Shown: positions 34,318 through 43,588, counted from the stretch's first letter. The stretch: 64,000 bases of DNA from Mucilaginibacter oryzae (GCF_003148845.1 NZ_QGHA01000002.1:334572-398571); one strand, 5' to 3'. Translations and numbers: made by a program. The notes: generated by a model from the sequence alone, not told the origin.

Positions 34318-35403
34318 ATGAACCGTCTCATCAAAAAACTAGAAAAAATAGGCCGCGATCCCAGGGTTACTGCAAAGGCTGTTGGCCTGCGTTATGTATC
34401 TGATTCATCACCGGGGTACACCCGCAAAAAATCGGGCAAGGGTTGGAGTTATTATGATGCCGAAGGTAAGCTCGTCAAAGATAAAGAGCTCATCACAAGG
34501 TTCAATAAACTGGTGATCCCACCCGCTTATACCAATGTCTGGATCTCACCTTACGATAATGGTCACCTGCAGTTTACCGGCGTTGATGCTGCCGGGCGGA
34601 AGCAATATCGTTATCACACTTATTGGAACCAGATCCGCAACCAGTCTAAATATCACCGCATGCAAACTTTTGCCGAGCACCTGCCGGCTATCCGTGCAAA
34701 GGTTGATCAAGACCTCGCCAGGCCAAATCTTGATCATGATAAGGTAGTGGCATTGGTAGTGCGGCTCATGGAATTAACAAGTATCAGGGTTGGTAACGAA
34801 TCGTACAAAAAGCTTTATGGATCCTTTGGCTTAACCACGCTGCAAAACCGGCATGTAAAGGTAGAGGGATCAAAACTCAGGTTCGAGTTTAAGGGTAAGA
34901 AAGGGGTGTTTCATAGAATTGCACTGCAAAGCCGTAAACTCGCCAGGCTGGTGAAACAATGCAGGGATTTACCAGGGAAAGAGCTTTTTCAATATTACAA
35001 TGCCGATGGTACAAGGTGCAGCGTAGGTTCGGGCGATATCAATCACTATCTGCACCAGATAACCGGCGAAGATTTTACCGCTAAAGATTTCCGTACCTGG
35101 GCCGGTAGTGTAAGTGCTTTGTATGCCTTTAAGGCGGCTGGTGAGTTTAGTACCGTTAGCGAATGCAAAAAGAAAATAGTAAGTGTGTTAGATGAGGTAG
35201 CTATAAACCTTGGGAACACGCGTACTGTTTGCAAAAAGTACTACGTGCACCCAACGGTTATAAAAAGTTATGAGGAGGGCACCATTTTTAAATATATCAG
35301 CGGCCTTGATGAACGCGAAGATGTAAAGGCCGCTGAACTGAATGTTGCTGAGAAGGCATTGATCAACCTGTTGCAAACGGAAAAACTGGCCGAGGCCAGT
35401 TAA
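34318..35403 (+). CDS. DNA topoisomerase IB
   Basis: A 361-residue poxvirus-like bacterial type IB topoisomerase that relaxes supercoils by transient 3'-phosphotyrosyl cleavage. It has an N-terminal DNA-binding domain (WISPYDNGHLQFTGVDAAGRKQYRYH) and a catalytic domain with VRLMELTSIRVGNESYKK, FKGKKGV, FRTWAGS and the active Tyr in CKKYYVHPTVI (Tyr309, or the adjacent Tyr308). Length and motif order are normal for the bacterial family. It is monocistronic, between repeat copy B and the convergent M56 gene. Confidence 0.93.
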   Translation: MNRLIKKLEKIGRDPRVTAKAVGLRYVSDSSPGYTRKKSGKGWSYYDAEGKLVKDKELITRFNKLVIPPAYTNVWISPYDNGHLQFTGVDAAGRKQYRYHTYWNQIRNQSKYHRMQTFAEHLPAIRAKVDQDLARPNLDHDKVVALVVRLMELTSIRVGNESYKKLYGSFGLTTLQNRHVKVEGSKLRFEFKGKKGVFHRIALQSRKLARLVKQCRDLPGKELFQYYNADGTRCSVGSGDINHYLHQITGEDFTAKDFRTWAGSVSALYAFKAAGEFSTVSECKKKIVSVLDEVAINLGNTRTVCKKYYVHPTVIKSYEEGTIFKYISGLDEREDVKAAELNVAEKALINLLQTEKLAEAS

Positions 35404-35497
35404 GTTGATTGAATAGTTTTACGGATTGATTTTCAAGACGTATAAAGAACGATTTAACTATAACTGATCTTTAAAAATCCATATCAAAATCAATCAA

Positions 35498-37411
35498 TTA
35501 CTTTTTTTTGGTGTCAATTACAATTACGCCGTCTTTGGCTTTATCGCCATATTTTTTAGTAGCATCATCGCCTTTAAGTATTGATACGCTTTCAATTTTA
35601 TTGGGGGCGATTTTTCTCAGGGCGTCTATGGTGCTGTTTTTCCCGTCGATAACTATCATCGGGTCTTTATCTCCGTTGGTAGCAAAGCTCAGTCCTTTCA
35701 TTTTAAATGTTTTCATCGCCGGTTTTGTTTGGTAGCCGGTTACAACCACCTCGTCGCCCGATGATACAGAGGTCCCGTCGCTAACTATGGTATAGGCATT
35801 AGTTGATGGTTTGCCTTTGGTACCGTTAATGGTTATAGTACCGCTGCCTGTGCTGTTTAAAGAACTGCTTGTGCTATTCAAAACGATAGTTCCTGCACTA
35901 TTGTAAGCTTTGCCGGTAGAAACGTTATTGCCGGATGCTATAACCACATCATCATCGTCGCTTAATGTAACGTTGCCGCTTAAATTGGTTGAAGCAGTTT
36001 TTCTGATCAAAATATTACGGGCAACCGCTTTTTCAAGTTCTTCTTTATTACCGGCATCTTTTGTAATTACGTAGGCTACTTTTACAGGTTTATCATCATC
36101 AACTTTAGCTAACCTGCGCGCCTCGCTGCCGGTAATCATATACATATTTTCGATATTGGAGGGGTCGAGGTTTTTACCGGTTGATATTTTGCCGTTTACC
36201 ACAAATACCAGCGAATCTCTTTTATAATCCCTTAAAATCAGCTTTAGTCTTTTGTTCGTGTCGGCTCTTGCTGCCCGTGGTGTGATGGCCGCAATTGAAC
36301 CGAATGTTGCTAATGGTTTTGCAAGCGAACCCTGTGCAGCCAATGGAGGCGCAAGCGAGGCGGGATTGGCTAATGGCTTTGCAAGCCCTGAAATTACTGT
36401 AGCAGTTTTAGGGCCTTTTGCCTTTTTTGAAGGTTTTGCAGCTTTAGCCGCCGGGTCGGCAATCTCATCGGTAATGTTAATAATTCTGGCCAGGGGCTGT
36501 ACAGCCGCGGCAAGGGTAATTTTCACAGGTTTGGCAAAATCAGCTTTCGAAATACTGAATACCAATAACAGGGCCATTACGGCAGGCACCACAACCGCAT
36601 AGCGGGTGAGGTTAAGTTTCGACGATCTTTTCGCGTTCATCATGATTATCCGTTTTTTTAGGGTTGAAATATTAAAATGGTTTACTATTCCGGGTTGGGT
36701 GTTATTAAAACTTACGTTTACCAAACTGTACTGGTACGTTTTGCTATCGATGCCATTTTTCAGAATCTTTTGATCGGTTATAAACTCGATGTTTTCACGT
36801 ACCGCTTTTTTAATGAGCCAAACGCCCGGGTTAAACCAGTAAAAAATACTGCTTAACTCGGCCAATAAAATATCGGCGGTATGCCATTGGTTTACGTGAA
36901 TCTGCTCGTGCTGTAAAATAGCCTCCAGTTCGGCAGGCTGGTGTTTTTGAGGGTTGATATAGATGCTGCGCCAAAAGGAAAACGGCGCGGCATCCTGATC
37001 CATAATTCGCACCAGGTATCCGTTAACATATCCGGTGCGCGATGTTTTGTACAATCGTTGTAATGAAAATAACTGCATCACCAGCCTGGTAAGCAACACC
37101 GCCGCACCAAGCCAAAATATGATGCCGAGCCAATACCAGTAATCAACAACGTGCTGCGGCTGTGGTATTATTTGCGTGGGCGCCTGCCAGTTAATGGCAA
37201 TCTGTTCAATAGGCCGGGCCAGTTCTTCATGCCGCTGAACAAAGGCCGAAAAGTCGATCCATGGATAAATGCTGGCAAACAATATTGCGGTTACCAGGTA
37301 GGCGCGGTTTAAAGTGTAAAAAGTAAGCTTGCGCAACACCAGGTAGTAACCGGCGCAAAACAAAAGCAACGCTGCATTTATTTTGAGTAGCAAAACAAAA
37401 GTTGCTGGCAT
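35498..37411 (-). CDS. BlaR1-like M56 peptidase with C-terminal plug-like domain
   Basis: A 637-residue membrane protein. Several N-terminal membrane helices surround an M56 metalloprotease with HEQIH at 168-172 and the FYWFNPGVWLIKKAVRENIEF helix. After a further helix (about 275) comes a long exported part with a low-complexity Ala/Pro repeat zone (repeats like LAKPLA, about 335-375). The last 60 residues resemble a TonB-receptor plug (MIVIDGKN, ESVSILKGDDATKKYG, KDGVIVID). BlaI is encoded 11 bp upstream, so this is the sensor-protease of a BlaR/BlaI-type switch. The signal sensed is unknown; no beta-lactamase is nearby. Confidence 0.9.
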   Translation of the reverse strand: MPATFVLLLKINAALLLFCAGYYLVLRKLTFYTLNRAYLVTAILFASIYPWIDFSAFVQRHEELARPIEQIAINWQAPTQIIPQPQHVVDYWYWLGIIFWLGAAVLLTRLVMQLFSLQRLYKTSRTGYVNGYLVRIMDQDAAPFSFWRSIYINPQKHQPAELEAILQHEQIHVNQWHTADILLAELSSIFYWFNPGVWLIKKAVRENIEFITDQKILKNGIDSKTYQYSLVNVSFNNTQPGIVNHFNISTLKKRIIMMNAKRSSKLNLTRYAVVVPAVMALLLVFSISKADFAKPVKITLAAAVQPLARIINITDEIADPAAKAAKPSKKAKGPKTATVISGLAKPLANPASLAPPLAAQGSLAKPLATFGSIAAITPRAARADTNKRLKLILRDYKRDSLVFVVNGKISTGKNLDPSNIENMYMITGSEARRLAKVDDDKPVKVAYVITKDAGNKEELEKAVARNILIRKTASTNLSGNVTLSDDDDVVIASGNNVSTGKAYNSAGTIVLNSTSSSLNSTGSGTITINGTKGKPSTNAYTIVSDGTSVSSGDEVVVTGYQTKPAMKTFKMKGLSFATNGDKDPMIVIDGKNSTIDALRKIAPNKIESVSILKGDDATKKYGDKAKDGVIVIDTKKK

Positions 37412-37422
37412 GTTGGTAAGGT

Positions 37423-37779
37423 TTATTGTTTTTCAATCAGTTTAATGATCTCTTTTAAATCGCTGGCGCTGATTTTCTTTTCGTTGGCGAAAAAGGTGAC
37501 CAGGTTTTTATATGAGTTTTCAAAATAGTTGCTCACAAAGCCGCTCATAAAGCGTTTTTTATATTCCTCTTCCTGTATCAGCGGAAGGTAGCGGAACGAG
37601 TTGCCCATTTTTTCGCTTTTCAAAAATCCCTTGCGCTCCAGGTTTTTAATGGTTGATGCCAGGGTAGTGTAGGGTGGTTTTGGCTCGGCTAAGGCATCCA
37701 GAAAATCTTTGATAAATCCCGGGCCAGATTGCCATACCGCCTGCATTGCTTCTTCTTCCTGTTGAGATAATTTTTCCAT
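37423..37779 (-). CDS. BlaI/MecI/CopY-family repressor
   Basis: A 118-residue winged-helix repressor of normal length (LSQQEEEAMQAVWQSGPGFIKDFLDAL, then TTLASTIKNLERKGFL as recognition helix and wing). The C-terminal half is for dimerisation and is the usual site of cleavage by the partner M56 protease. It is in an operon with that gene, 11 bp downstream. It probably represses its own operon, because two dyads sit immediately upstream of its ATG. Confidence 0.93.
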   Translation of the reverse strand: MEKLSQQEEEAMQAVWQSGPGFIKDFLDALAEPKPPYTTLASTIKNLERKGFLKSEKMGNSFRYLPLIQEEEYKKRFMSGFVSNYFENSYKNLVTFFANEKKISASDLKEIIKLIEKQ

Positions 37780-37781
37780 TT

Positions 37782-37818
37782 ATTTACGATTGTTTCGTAA
37801 ATCTACGAACTATTCGTA
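37782..37818. promoter_or_regulatory. Tandem BlaI-type operators
   Basis: Two dyads abut the blaI-like start. ATTTACGA-N5-TCGTAAAT (37782-37802, 8-bp arms) and TACGA-N5-TCGTA (37804-37818, 5-bp arms) share the TACGA/TCGTA half-site and the same 5-nt spacer. Autoregulation by the repressor is the natural reading. The rest of the 318-bp gap to the cytochrome gene (37823-38097) shows no gene; only short direct repeats such as AGAGGTT near 37874 are visible. Confidence 0.8.
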
Positions 37819-38097
37819 ATTAAACAAATTTATTTTCATTTTTTAACGAAAATTAACGTTTGAAGAGAGTGCTTAGAGGTTGGAGATCAGAGGTTAGGTT
37901 GTATTAAGAACATGAATTTTCTACTCTTCTTAGGATGGTCGTTTTTACAGGCATCTGAAACTTTATTTTGACTCTTAATCATTCAACTCTTAAAAGTGAT
38001 TTCATCGGGCCATTATGAAGTTACCATGAATTGTTTAATCATTTACCTGAAAATGTTGCAACATTAAAAGCTATGTTTTAATTTAGATGACTTAAAC

Positions 38098-38586
38098 ATG
38101 ACAATTATGCCTGTGAACAAAAAACTGTTAGTTACCCTCGGATTGTTATCGATAGTGGTATTTGGTGCCATGACATCGGGCAAACCGCAGGACGAAGGTT
38201 TCAAAAATCTTAAAGTATTGCCAAAAAATATTTCGGGCGATAACCTGCACAAAGTAATGGAAGAGTGGGAACACTCCCTGGGCGTACACTGTAATTTTTG
38301 CCACGCCCGCAACGAGGAAACCAAAAAGATGGATTGGGCAAGCGATGCCAAACCTGAAAAAGAGATGACCCGTGACATGTTTAAAATGATGAATAAAATT
38401 AACGAGAAATATTTTCACGCTAAAAAAGATTCGTTGGGTATGGTCATGAAAGCAGGGGTTAACTGCAATACCTGCCACCGTGGTACGGCTCATCCTGAGG
38501 TTGTGGTACCTGAAGGAAGAGGCCCAGGAGGCCAGCCAGGTCCGCCACCTGCAGGTCAGCAACCAACTCCTCCTGCCGGTCAGTAA
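38098..38586 (+). CDS. Diheme c-type cytochrome (reaction-centre cytochrome-like)
   Basis: A 162-residue exported cytochrome with an N-terminal membrane or signal segment (VTLGLLSIVVFGAM) and two haem sites, CNFCH (65-69) and CNTCH (123-127). Two Met-rich stretches between them (MTRDMFKMM, GMVM) may supply axial ligands. The spacing and the sequence NLKVLPKNISGDNLHKVMEEW recall the photosynthetic reaction-centre cytochrome subunit-like family, which is widespread in non-phototrophic Bacteroidota. The tail is rich in Pro, Gly and Gln. The electron partner is unknown. A second ATG lies at 38107. Confidence 0.88.
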   Translation: MTIMPVNKKLLVTLGLLSIVVFGAMTSGKPQDEGFKNLKVLPKNISGDNLHKVMEEWEHSLGVHCNFCHARNEETKKMDWASDAKPEKEMTRDMFKMMNKINEKYFHAKKDSLGMVMKAGVNCNTCHRGTAHPEVVVPEGRGPGGQPGPPPAGQQPTPPAGQ

Positions 38587-38607
38587 TTTTTATCCATAAC
38601 AATATAA

Positions 38608-38646
38608 AAAACGCCTTCTGATATCTTGTCAGGAGGCGTTTTGTTT
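38608..38646 (+). terminator. Intrinsic terminator after the cytochrome gene
   Basis: A 14-bp stem (38608-38621 with 38629-38642, one G-T pair) has a 7-nt loop and A/T-rich flanks ending GTTTT. It is symmetrical enough to work in either direction. It lies 22 bp after the stop. Confidence 0.9.
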
Positions 38647-38808
38647 TAGGCGAAATTTGGCCTGATTTTAAAACGTAGGTTCATAAGAACTTCATACTTT
38701 GTAACTAATTTTATACAAAGTAACCAGTAAGTGCCTGGGCGTATGCCTTACTTTACGAAGTTATTATTGATTAACCCCCTTTTAACTATCGAATATCCCT
38801 TTCCCCTT

Positions 38809-39003
38809 ATGACTGCCGAATTCAGGGTTTCCCCTTCCCCAGAACAAAAAATTAACAGTGTAGTTTGCCGTAAATGTAAAGGCGAATTAAGACGGATACC
38901 GCGAAGCGGTTTCGTTAAGTTCTTTTTATTCGGCATGCCTTTTAAAAAGTATATGTGCTTTAAGTGTGCCCGTAAAACTTACCGTTGGGTGCCCACAAAA
39001 TAG
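38809..39003 (+). CDS. Small zinc-ribbon protein, unknown function
   Basis: A 64-residue protein with two Cys pairs, VVCRKCKGELRR and YMCFKCARKTYRW, that should form a zinc ribbon. Between them is a basic, aromatic stretch (GFVKFFLFGMPFKKY). An open frame with a GTG start extends back to 38731, but the ATG at 38809 gives a compact protein, so that start is preferred without strong proof. I do not recognise a named family. A nucleic-acid-binding or structural role is only a guess. Confidence 0.6.
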   Translation: MTAEFRVSPSPEQKINSVVCRKCKGELRRIPRSGFVKFFLFGMPFKKYMCFKCARKTYRWVPTK

Positions 39004-39060
39004 CAGGTTGGCATTTTAAGTTAGCTGCATTTAATAAATCAAATCAATTACATTTGTTTT

Positions 39061-40545
39061 ATGCAGAAAATACTGGTTGCCAACCGCGGCGAAATTGCCT
39101 TGCGTATTATGCGCTCGGCACGTGAAATGGGTATTAAAACCGTTGCCGTTTATTCGGAGGCGGATCGGGATGCCTTACATGTGCGTTATGCCGATGAAGC
39201 CGTGCTTATTGGTCCTCCGCCTTCCGGCCAGTCATATCTTGTTGGCCAAAATATCATAGCCGCATGTCGGCAAACCGGTGCCGAAGCTATCCATCCCGGC
39301 TATGGCTTTTTAAGCGAGAATGCCGCTTTCGCGCGTTTAGTGCGGGAGGAAGGGCTGATACTTATCGGCCCCTCGCCGGAAGCGATGGAGGTGATGGGCA
39401 ACAAGCTATCCGCAAAGGCCGTCGCGCTTCAATATAACATACCGATGGTGCCAGGTACTGAGCAGGCTATTACAGATGTATCCGATGCAAAGAAACGCGC
39501 TATTGAAGTAGGGTTCCCGATACTGATTAAAGCCGCCGCAGGCGGCGGGGGAAAGGGCATGCGCATTGTAAACAGCGCTGCCGATTTTGAAGAACAGATG
39601 CAACTGGCAGTATCTGAAGCTACTTCAGCTTTTGGCGATGGTTCTGTTTTTATTGAACGGTATGTTGCATCTCCAAAACATATCGAAATCCAGGTGCTGG
39701 GCGATTCGCACGGCAATATCGTTCATCTTTTTGAACGCGATTGCTCTGTACAGCGCCGGCATCAAAAGGTAGTTGAAGAAGCGCCCTCGGCCATTCTTAC
39801 GCCCGCCATCAGGGAACAGATGGGTAAATGCGCTGTAGATGTAGCCCGTTCGGTTAATTACACCGGTGCCGGTACTGTTGAGTTTATTATGGATGATCAG
39901 CTTAATTTCTATTTTTTAGAGATGAATACCCGTTTGCAGGTAGAGCACCCGGTAACCGAACTGATCACCGGGATTGACCTGGTAAAGGAACAGATCAGGA
40001 TAGCGAGGGGCGAGGCTATCAGCTTTAAGCAGGAAGAGCTTACCATTCGCGGTTATGCCGTTGAGTTACGTGTATATGCCGAAGATCCGGCTAATAACTT
40101 TCTGCCAGATATCGGTAAGTTGCAAACCTATGTAACGCCCCATGGCCCGGGTGTGCGGGTGGACGACGGCTTTGAGCAAGGCATGGAAATCCCCATTTAT
40201 TACGACCCGATGATAGCCAAGTTAATCACCTATGGCGATAACAGGCAGGAAGCCATCAACAGGATGGTACGTGCCATTGACGAATATAAAATTACCGGAA
40301 TTACCACCACGCTTGGCTTTGGTAAATTTGTAATGCAGCATGAGGCCTTTATTTCCGGAAATTTTGATACGCATTTTGTACAAAAATATTTCACGCCCGG
40401 TGTATTGCAACACGACAATGAAGAAGAGGCATTGATTGCCGCTATGGTGATGGATAAACTTTTAAGCGGGAAAAAGACTGCCCCAAATGCGCCTGCAGTT
40501 GAAGTAGCATCAAGCAACTGGTTTAAAAACAGGAAGCAGAACTAA
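39061..40545 (+). CDS. accC: Biotin carboxylase subunit of acyl-CoA carboxylase
   Basis: A 494-residue ATP-grasp enzyme that carboxylates biotin on a carrier protein, the first half-reaction of acetyl-CoA (or propionyl-CoA) carboxylase. It has the N-terminal domain ILVANRGEIALRIMRSAREMG, the glycine-rich ATP loop AAAGGGGKGMR, the metal and biotin region EMNTRLQVEHPVTE and the C-terminal domain with ELRVYAEDP. It is about 45 residues longer than E. coli AccC at the C-terminus. No carrier or carboxyltransferase gene is adjacent, so the acyl-CoA substrate is open. It is convergent with the NUDIX gene and overlaps its end by 4 bp. Confidence 0.92.
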   Translation: MQKILVANRGEIALRIMRSAREMGIKTVAVYSEADRDALHVRYADEAVLIGPPPSGQSYLVGQNIIAACRQTGAEAIHPGYGFLSENAAFARLVREEGLILIGPSPEAMEVMGNKLSAKAVALQYNIPMVPGTEQAITDVSDAKKRAIEVGFPILIKAAAGGGGKGMRIVNSAADFEEQMQLAVSEATSAFGDGSVFIERYVASPKHIEIQVLGDSHGNIVHLFERDCSVQRRHQKVVEEAPSAILTPAIREQMGKCAVDVARSVNYTGAGTVEFIMDDQLNFYFLEMNTRLQVEHPVTELITGIDLVKEQIRIARGEAISFKQEELTIRGYAVELRVYAEDPANNFLPDIGKLQTYVTPHGPGVRVDDGFEQGMEIPIYYDPMIAKLITYGDNRQEAINRMVRAIDEYKITGITTTLGFGKFVMQHEAFISGNFDTHFVQKYFTPGVLQHDNEEEALIAAMVMDKLLSGKKTAPNAPAVEVASSNWFKNRKQN

Positions 40546-41003
40546 AGCTTTATAAGCCCGGCAAGTTCATCAAGCAAAGTTGCCTGCGCTTTATTGATCT
40601 TATCCTTTGCTGCAGAAATCTCAAACCACCCGCCGCGGTCTATCTCTGCAAAAGTTTGTTTTTTTCCTGAACGGGGTGGCCATTCTATTTCGAAGGTGTT
40701 GCTTGTTATGGTTTCCGGGTCAATATCTCCCGATACAGCCCACGCAAGTACCGTTTTACCTCCTTTTTGTTTAACCGGGTTTAAGGCGATAAACCCGCCC
40801 GAAACAGCTTGCCCTGTTTCTTCCTCAAACTCACGTTTGGCAGCTTCCAGCGGATCTTCATCGGCTTCGAACTCACCCTTGGGTATCGACCAGGCGCCGT
40901 CATCCTTATTTTTAAAAAAAGGCCCGCCGGGGTGCACTAAAAATACCTGTAAAACTTTGCCCGTTTTGCGGTACAACAAAATGCCCGCGCTTTGCTTAGC
41001 CAT
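40542..41003 (-). CDS. NUDIX hydrolase
   Basis: A 153-residue NUDIX protein. The box GEFEADEDPLEAAKREFEEE plus TG fits GX5EX7REUXEEXGU fully. The N-terminus (SAGILLYRKTGKVLQVFLVHPGGPFF) and the GAWSIPKGE segment are typical of the subgroup often annotated as bis(5'-nucleosyl)-tetraphosphatase or (d)NTP-sanitising enzymes. The exact substrate is unknown. It is cytoplasmic, and divergent from the SRPBCC gene with 80 bp between starts. Confidence 0.9.
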   Translation of the reverse strand: MAKQSAGILLYRKTGKVLQVFLVHPGGPFFKNKDDGAWSIPKGEFEADEDPLEAAKREFEEETGQAVSGGFIALNPVKQKGGKTVLAWAVSGDIDPETITSNTFEIEWPPRSGKKQTFAEIDRGGWFEISAAKDKINKAQATLLDELAGLIKL

Positions 41004-41083
41004 AGTTAAGATTTAAAGCCAAGTTAACGAAACCGAAAATTATAATCGTTATTTTTGATACTAAATACCTGGATATTATTGCC

Positions 41084-41584
41084 ATGATAACAGACGACAG
41101 ATGGAGCACGTTTAAATTAACTGCCGACGTTGATACCGATGTGCGCAGCATGTACGAAGCCTGGGCCACGCCTGAAGGCCTGGAAACCTGGTTTTTACGC
41201 AAGGCCGATTTTTTCGCCATTGCAGGCCGAAAGCGCGAAACGAATGAATTTATCAAAAAGGAAGATACTTACACCTGGTACTGGCACGGCTACGATGACA
41301 CTACCGTGGAAAGCGGACAGATTTTGGAAGCCAATGGGAGTGATTTTTTAAAATTTACATTTACCGGCGGTACTATTGTCAGCGTTTATATCACCTGTAA
41401 ATTAGGCGTAGTTATTGTTGAGTTAACACAGGAGAATATCCCGGAAGAAAACGACCCGGAAAAGAATCTGTATGTTCAATGCCAACTGGGCTGGACTTTT
41501 TACCTGGCCAATTTAAAATCGGTAATGGAGGGCGGTAAAGATCTGCGCAACAAACGGAAAGACCTCTTCTCCAGTTTTAAATAA
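41084..41584 (+). CDS. SRPBCC / AHSA1-like (START-like) domain protein
   Basis: A 166-residue single-domain protein of the SRPBCC fold, AHSA1-like group: MYEAWATPEGLETWFL at the N-terminal helix-strand junction, a beta-sheet core (TYTWYWHGYDDTTVESGQIL) and the C-terminal helix (QLGWTFYLANLKSVMEGGKDLR). These proteins bind hydrophobic ligands or interact with chaperones, but the ligand is unknown. No signal peptide is seen. The following riboflavin synthase gene is 76 bp downstream on the same strand. Confidence 0.82.
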   Translation: MITDDRWSTFKLTADVDTDVRSMYEAWATPEGLETWFLRKADFFAIAGRKRETNEFIKKEDTYTWYWHGYDDTTVESGQILEANGSDFLKFTFTGGTIVSVYITCKLGVVIVELTQENIPEENDPEKNLYVQCQLGWTFYLANLKSVMEGGKDLRNKRKDLFSSFK

Positions 41585-41660
41585 ATCCATTTTATCCTGA
41601 CAAATCCTTTCCCAAAATATCAATAGCTTTACACCAATACTAAATTGGAAAAAGGCATAT

Positions 41661-42245
41661 ATGTTTACCGGAATAATTGAAACATTAGGCAGGATCACTG
41701 AACTGCAACACGAAAAAGGCAACCTGCATATCACTGTTGAATCGGCTATATCGCACGAGTTAAAAATCGACCAGTCGGTAGCCCATAATGGTGTTTGCCT
41801 CACGGTGGTAGCGCTTGCCGATGACCTGCACGTAGTAACCGCTATTGAGGAAACATTGAATAAAACCAGCCTTGGCCAGCTTAAGGTTGGCGACCCGGTA
41901 AATTTAGAACGCTGCATGCAGATGAATGCCCGGCTGGATGGCCACATAGTGCAGGGCCATGTTGACCAGGTAGCTGTTTGCACCGCCTTTAAAGAACTGG
42001 AAGGCAGCTGGGAATACACTTTTGAGTACGATAGTTCATTAGGCAACGTCACCGTAGAAAAAGGATCCATTTGTGTAAACGGCATCAGCCTCACCGTAGT
42101 TAATTCGCATGCCAATAGCTTTTCGGTTGCCATTATCCCTTACACCTATGAGCATACCAACCTGCACAATGTGCGGGTGGGCGATAAGGTAAACCTTGAA
42201 TTTGATATTATAGGCAAATACGTAGCACGCTTAATGCAACGCTGA
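41661..42245 (+). CDS. ribE: Riboflavin synthase, alpha chain
   Basis: A 194-residue enzyme that dismutates two 6,7-dimethyl-8-ribityllumazine molecules into riboflavin and a pyrimidine. It shows the expected two lumazine-binding repeats: MFTGIIETLGRI with AHNGVCLTVVAL, and GHIVQGHVDQVA with VEKGSICVNGISLTVV. Length is typical (about 200). No other riboflavin gene is adjacent, and no FMN riboswitch is seen upstream. Confidence 0.95.
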   Translation: MFTGIIETLGRITELQHEKGNLHITVESAISHELKIDQSVAHNGVCLTVVALADDLHVVTAIEETLNKTSLGQLKVGDPVNLERCMQMNARLDGHIVQGHVDQVAVCTAFKELEGSWEYTFEYDSSLGNVTVEKGSICVNGISLTVVNSHANSFSVAIIPYTYEHTNLHNVRVGDKVNLEFDIIGKYVARLMQR

Positions 42246-42327
42246 TTTAATAGGCTTAAGTCGCAAGTTTTAAGTCTATAGTCCGAATTTTCATCCTGGC
42301 TTAATGCTTCGCACAGGATATATCAGA

Positions 42328-43479
42328 TTACAGGTTTGTAGTTAATGCTTTAATACGTTCGTAGGAATAGGCTGCATATTTATTTTCTGTGCCTTTTGGT
42401 TTTCCGGAAAGATATTTCCTGTAGTATTTAAGGGCTGCTTTCTTATTCTTCAGTTCACTATCATACAATGTAGCCAATGCGTAGTAAGTGATTGGATCGG
42501 GCTTATAAAGTAAACTTTTTTGATAAGCCGCAACCGCTTTATCCAATTCATGAAGGTGATCGTACGAATCGCCTTTTTCGGCGTAATAAGAACCCACTCC
42601 GCTTGAAATAGCTGCATCAATCGCTCTGTCAAGATAAGCAATGGCCTGTTTGTTATTGTGCAATGCCTTGTAACTCATAGCTGTATAATAAAATGACGAT
42701 TCAGATCCTAACTGATTATCATTGAGCTGGTTAAAAGTTTTAATACAATCGGTGTATTTATTAGTCATATAGTATGCAGTACCAAGCATGGAAATGATTG
42801 TTCCGGTCTGTTGCCCCGCATCCACCAGCTTTTGGGTAATCGCAATAGTTTCAGGATATTTTTTAAGGGCATAGTCTGCTTGTGCCTTGCCTTGCAATAG
42901 CAACATGTTGGCGGTATCGGCCACCAGTGCTTTATCTATAACCTGTTCGGCGCTGCCATATAATCTTAATTTGATGTAATAAGAAGAAAGATCATAAGCA
43001 ACATCCGGATTGGTGGGATTGATTTTATTGGCCTTTTGCAGGTAGATAATATTACCTTGCAGGTCGCCGATATTGTATGACAGATCGGCCAGTTGTTTGT
43101 AAACGTCAAAATTGGTGGTATCCTTCAATAGGATTTTTTTTATAAAAGTGATGGCAGCTTTGTTTTTGCCCCGGCGTTTACTGATCTCGCTCATGTTGTA
43201 AATGCTGGTGAGGTTAGTGGTATCAGCCTCGTAAACCCGCCGGTAGTACTGGTCAGCCTCGGGTAGGCGGGAGGCCATTTTTGATGTATACGCCAGTTTG
43301 TTTAATATCTTCAAATCAGTTACAGGTTCGGGGTAGGTAGCCTTCAGGTAGTCGGCTGCTTCGGCGAAACGCTGGTTTTGATAATAATCGAGCAGTAATG
43401 AGTCGCTGGCCCCTTTCTGGGCGAACAAGGTGCTTGCTGCTGATAATAATAGAATAAAGGTTGTAAATAGTTTTTTCAT
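42328..43479 (-). CDS. Exported TPR-repeat protein
   Basis: A 383-residue protein with a signal peptide (MKKLFTTFILLLSAASTLFA) followed by about ten TPR-like units through most of its length (for example ADQYYRRVYEADTTNLTSIYN and ALKYYRKYLSGKPKGTENKYAAY). It is expected in the periplasm or attached to the outer membrane as a protein-interaction scaffold. Partner unknown. It is convergent with ribE; the intervening 82 bp contain a short TTAAGTC direct repeat near 42255. Confidence 0.85.
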   Translation of the reverse strand: MKKLFTTFILLLSAASTLFAQKGASDSLLLDYYQNQRFAEAADYLKATYPEPVTDLKILNKLAYTSKMASRLPEADQYYRRVYEADTTNLTSIYNMSEISKRRGKNKAAITFIKKILLKDTTNFDVYKQLADLSYNIGDLQGNIIYLQKANKINPTNPDVAYDLSSYYIKLRLYGSAEQVIDKALVADTANMLLLQGKAQADYALKKYPETIAITQKLVDAGQQTGTIISMLGTAYYMTNKYTDCIKTFNQLNDNQLGSESSFYYTAMSYKALHNNKQAIAYLDRAIDAAISSGVGSYYAEKGDSYDHLHELDKAVAAYQKSLLYKPDPITYYALATLYDSELKNKKAALKYYRKYLSGKPKGTENKYAAYSYERIKALTTNL

Positions 43480-43588
43480 AACTAAATATTTAGTTAAACT
43501 AAGATATTAGTTGATTCTGATAATTCCAAATCAAAACAATTTTTTAGGTGATGGGTTAGAAAGATATTAATAACTAAAACCACACATT

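Noticed and set aside
35405..35497. TTGATTGA and TCAATCAA inverted repeat between the convergent topoisomerase and M56 genes.
   Set aside because: Arms are 8 bp of low complexity with a 77-nt spacer and no T tract; not convincing as a terminator.
42253..42289. TTAAGTC direct repeat between the ribE and TPR genes, reminiscent of an interspersed repeat.
   Set aside because: Only two short imperfect units are visible, with no palindrome and no second copy in the window.
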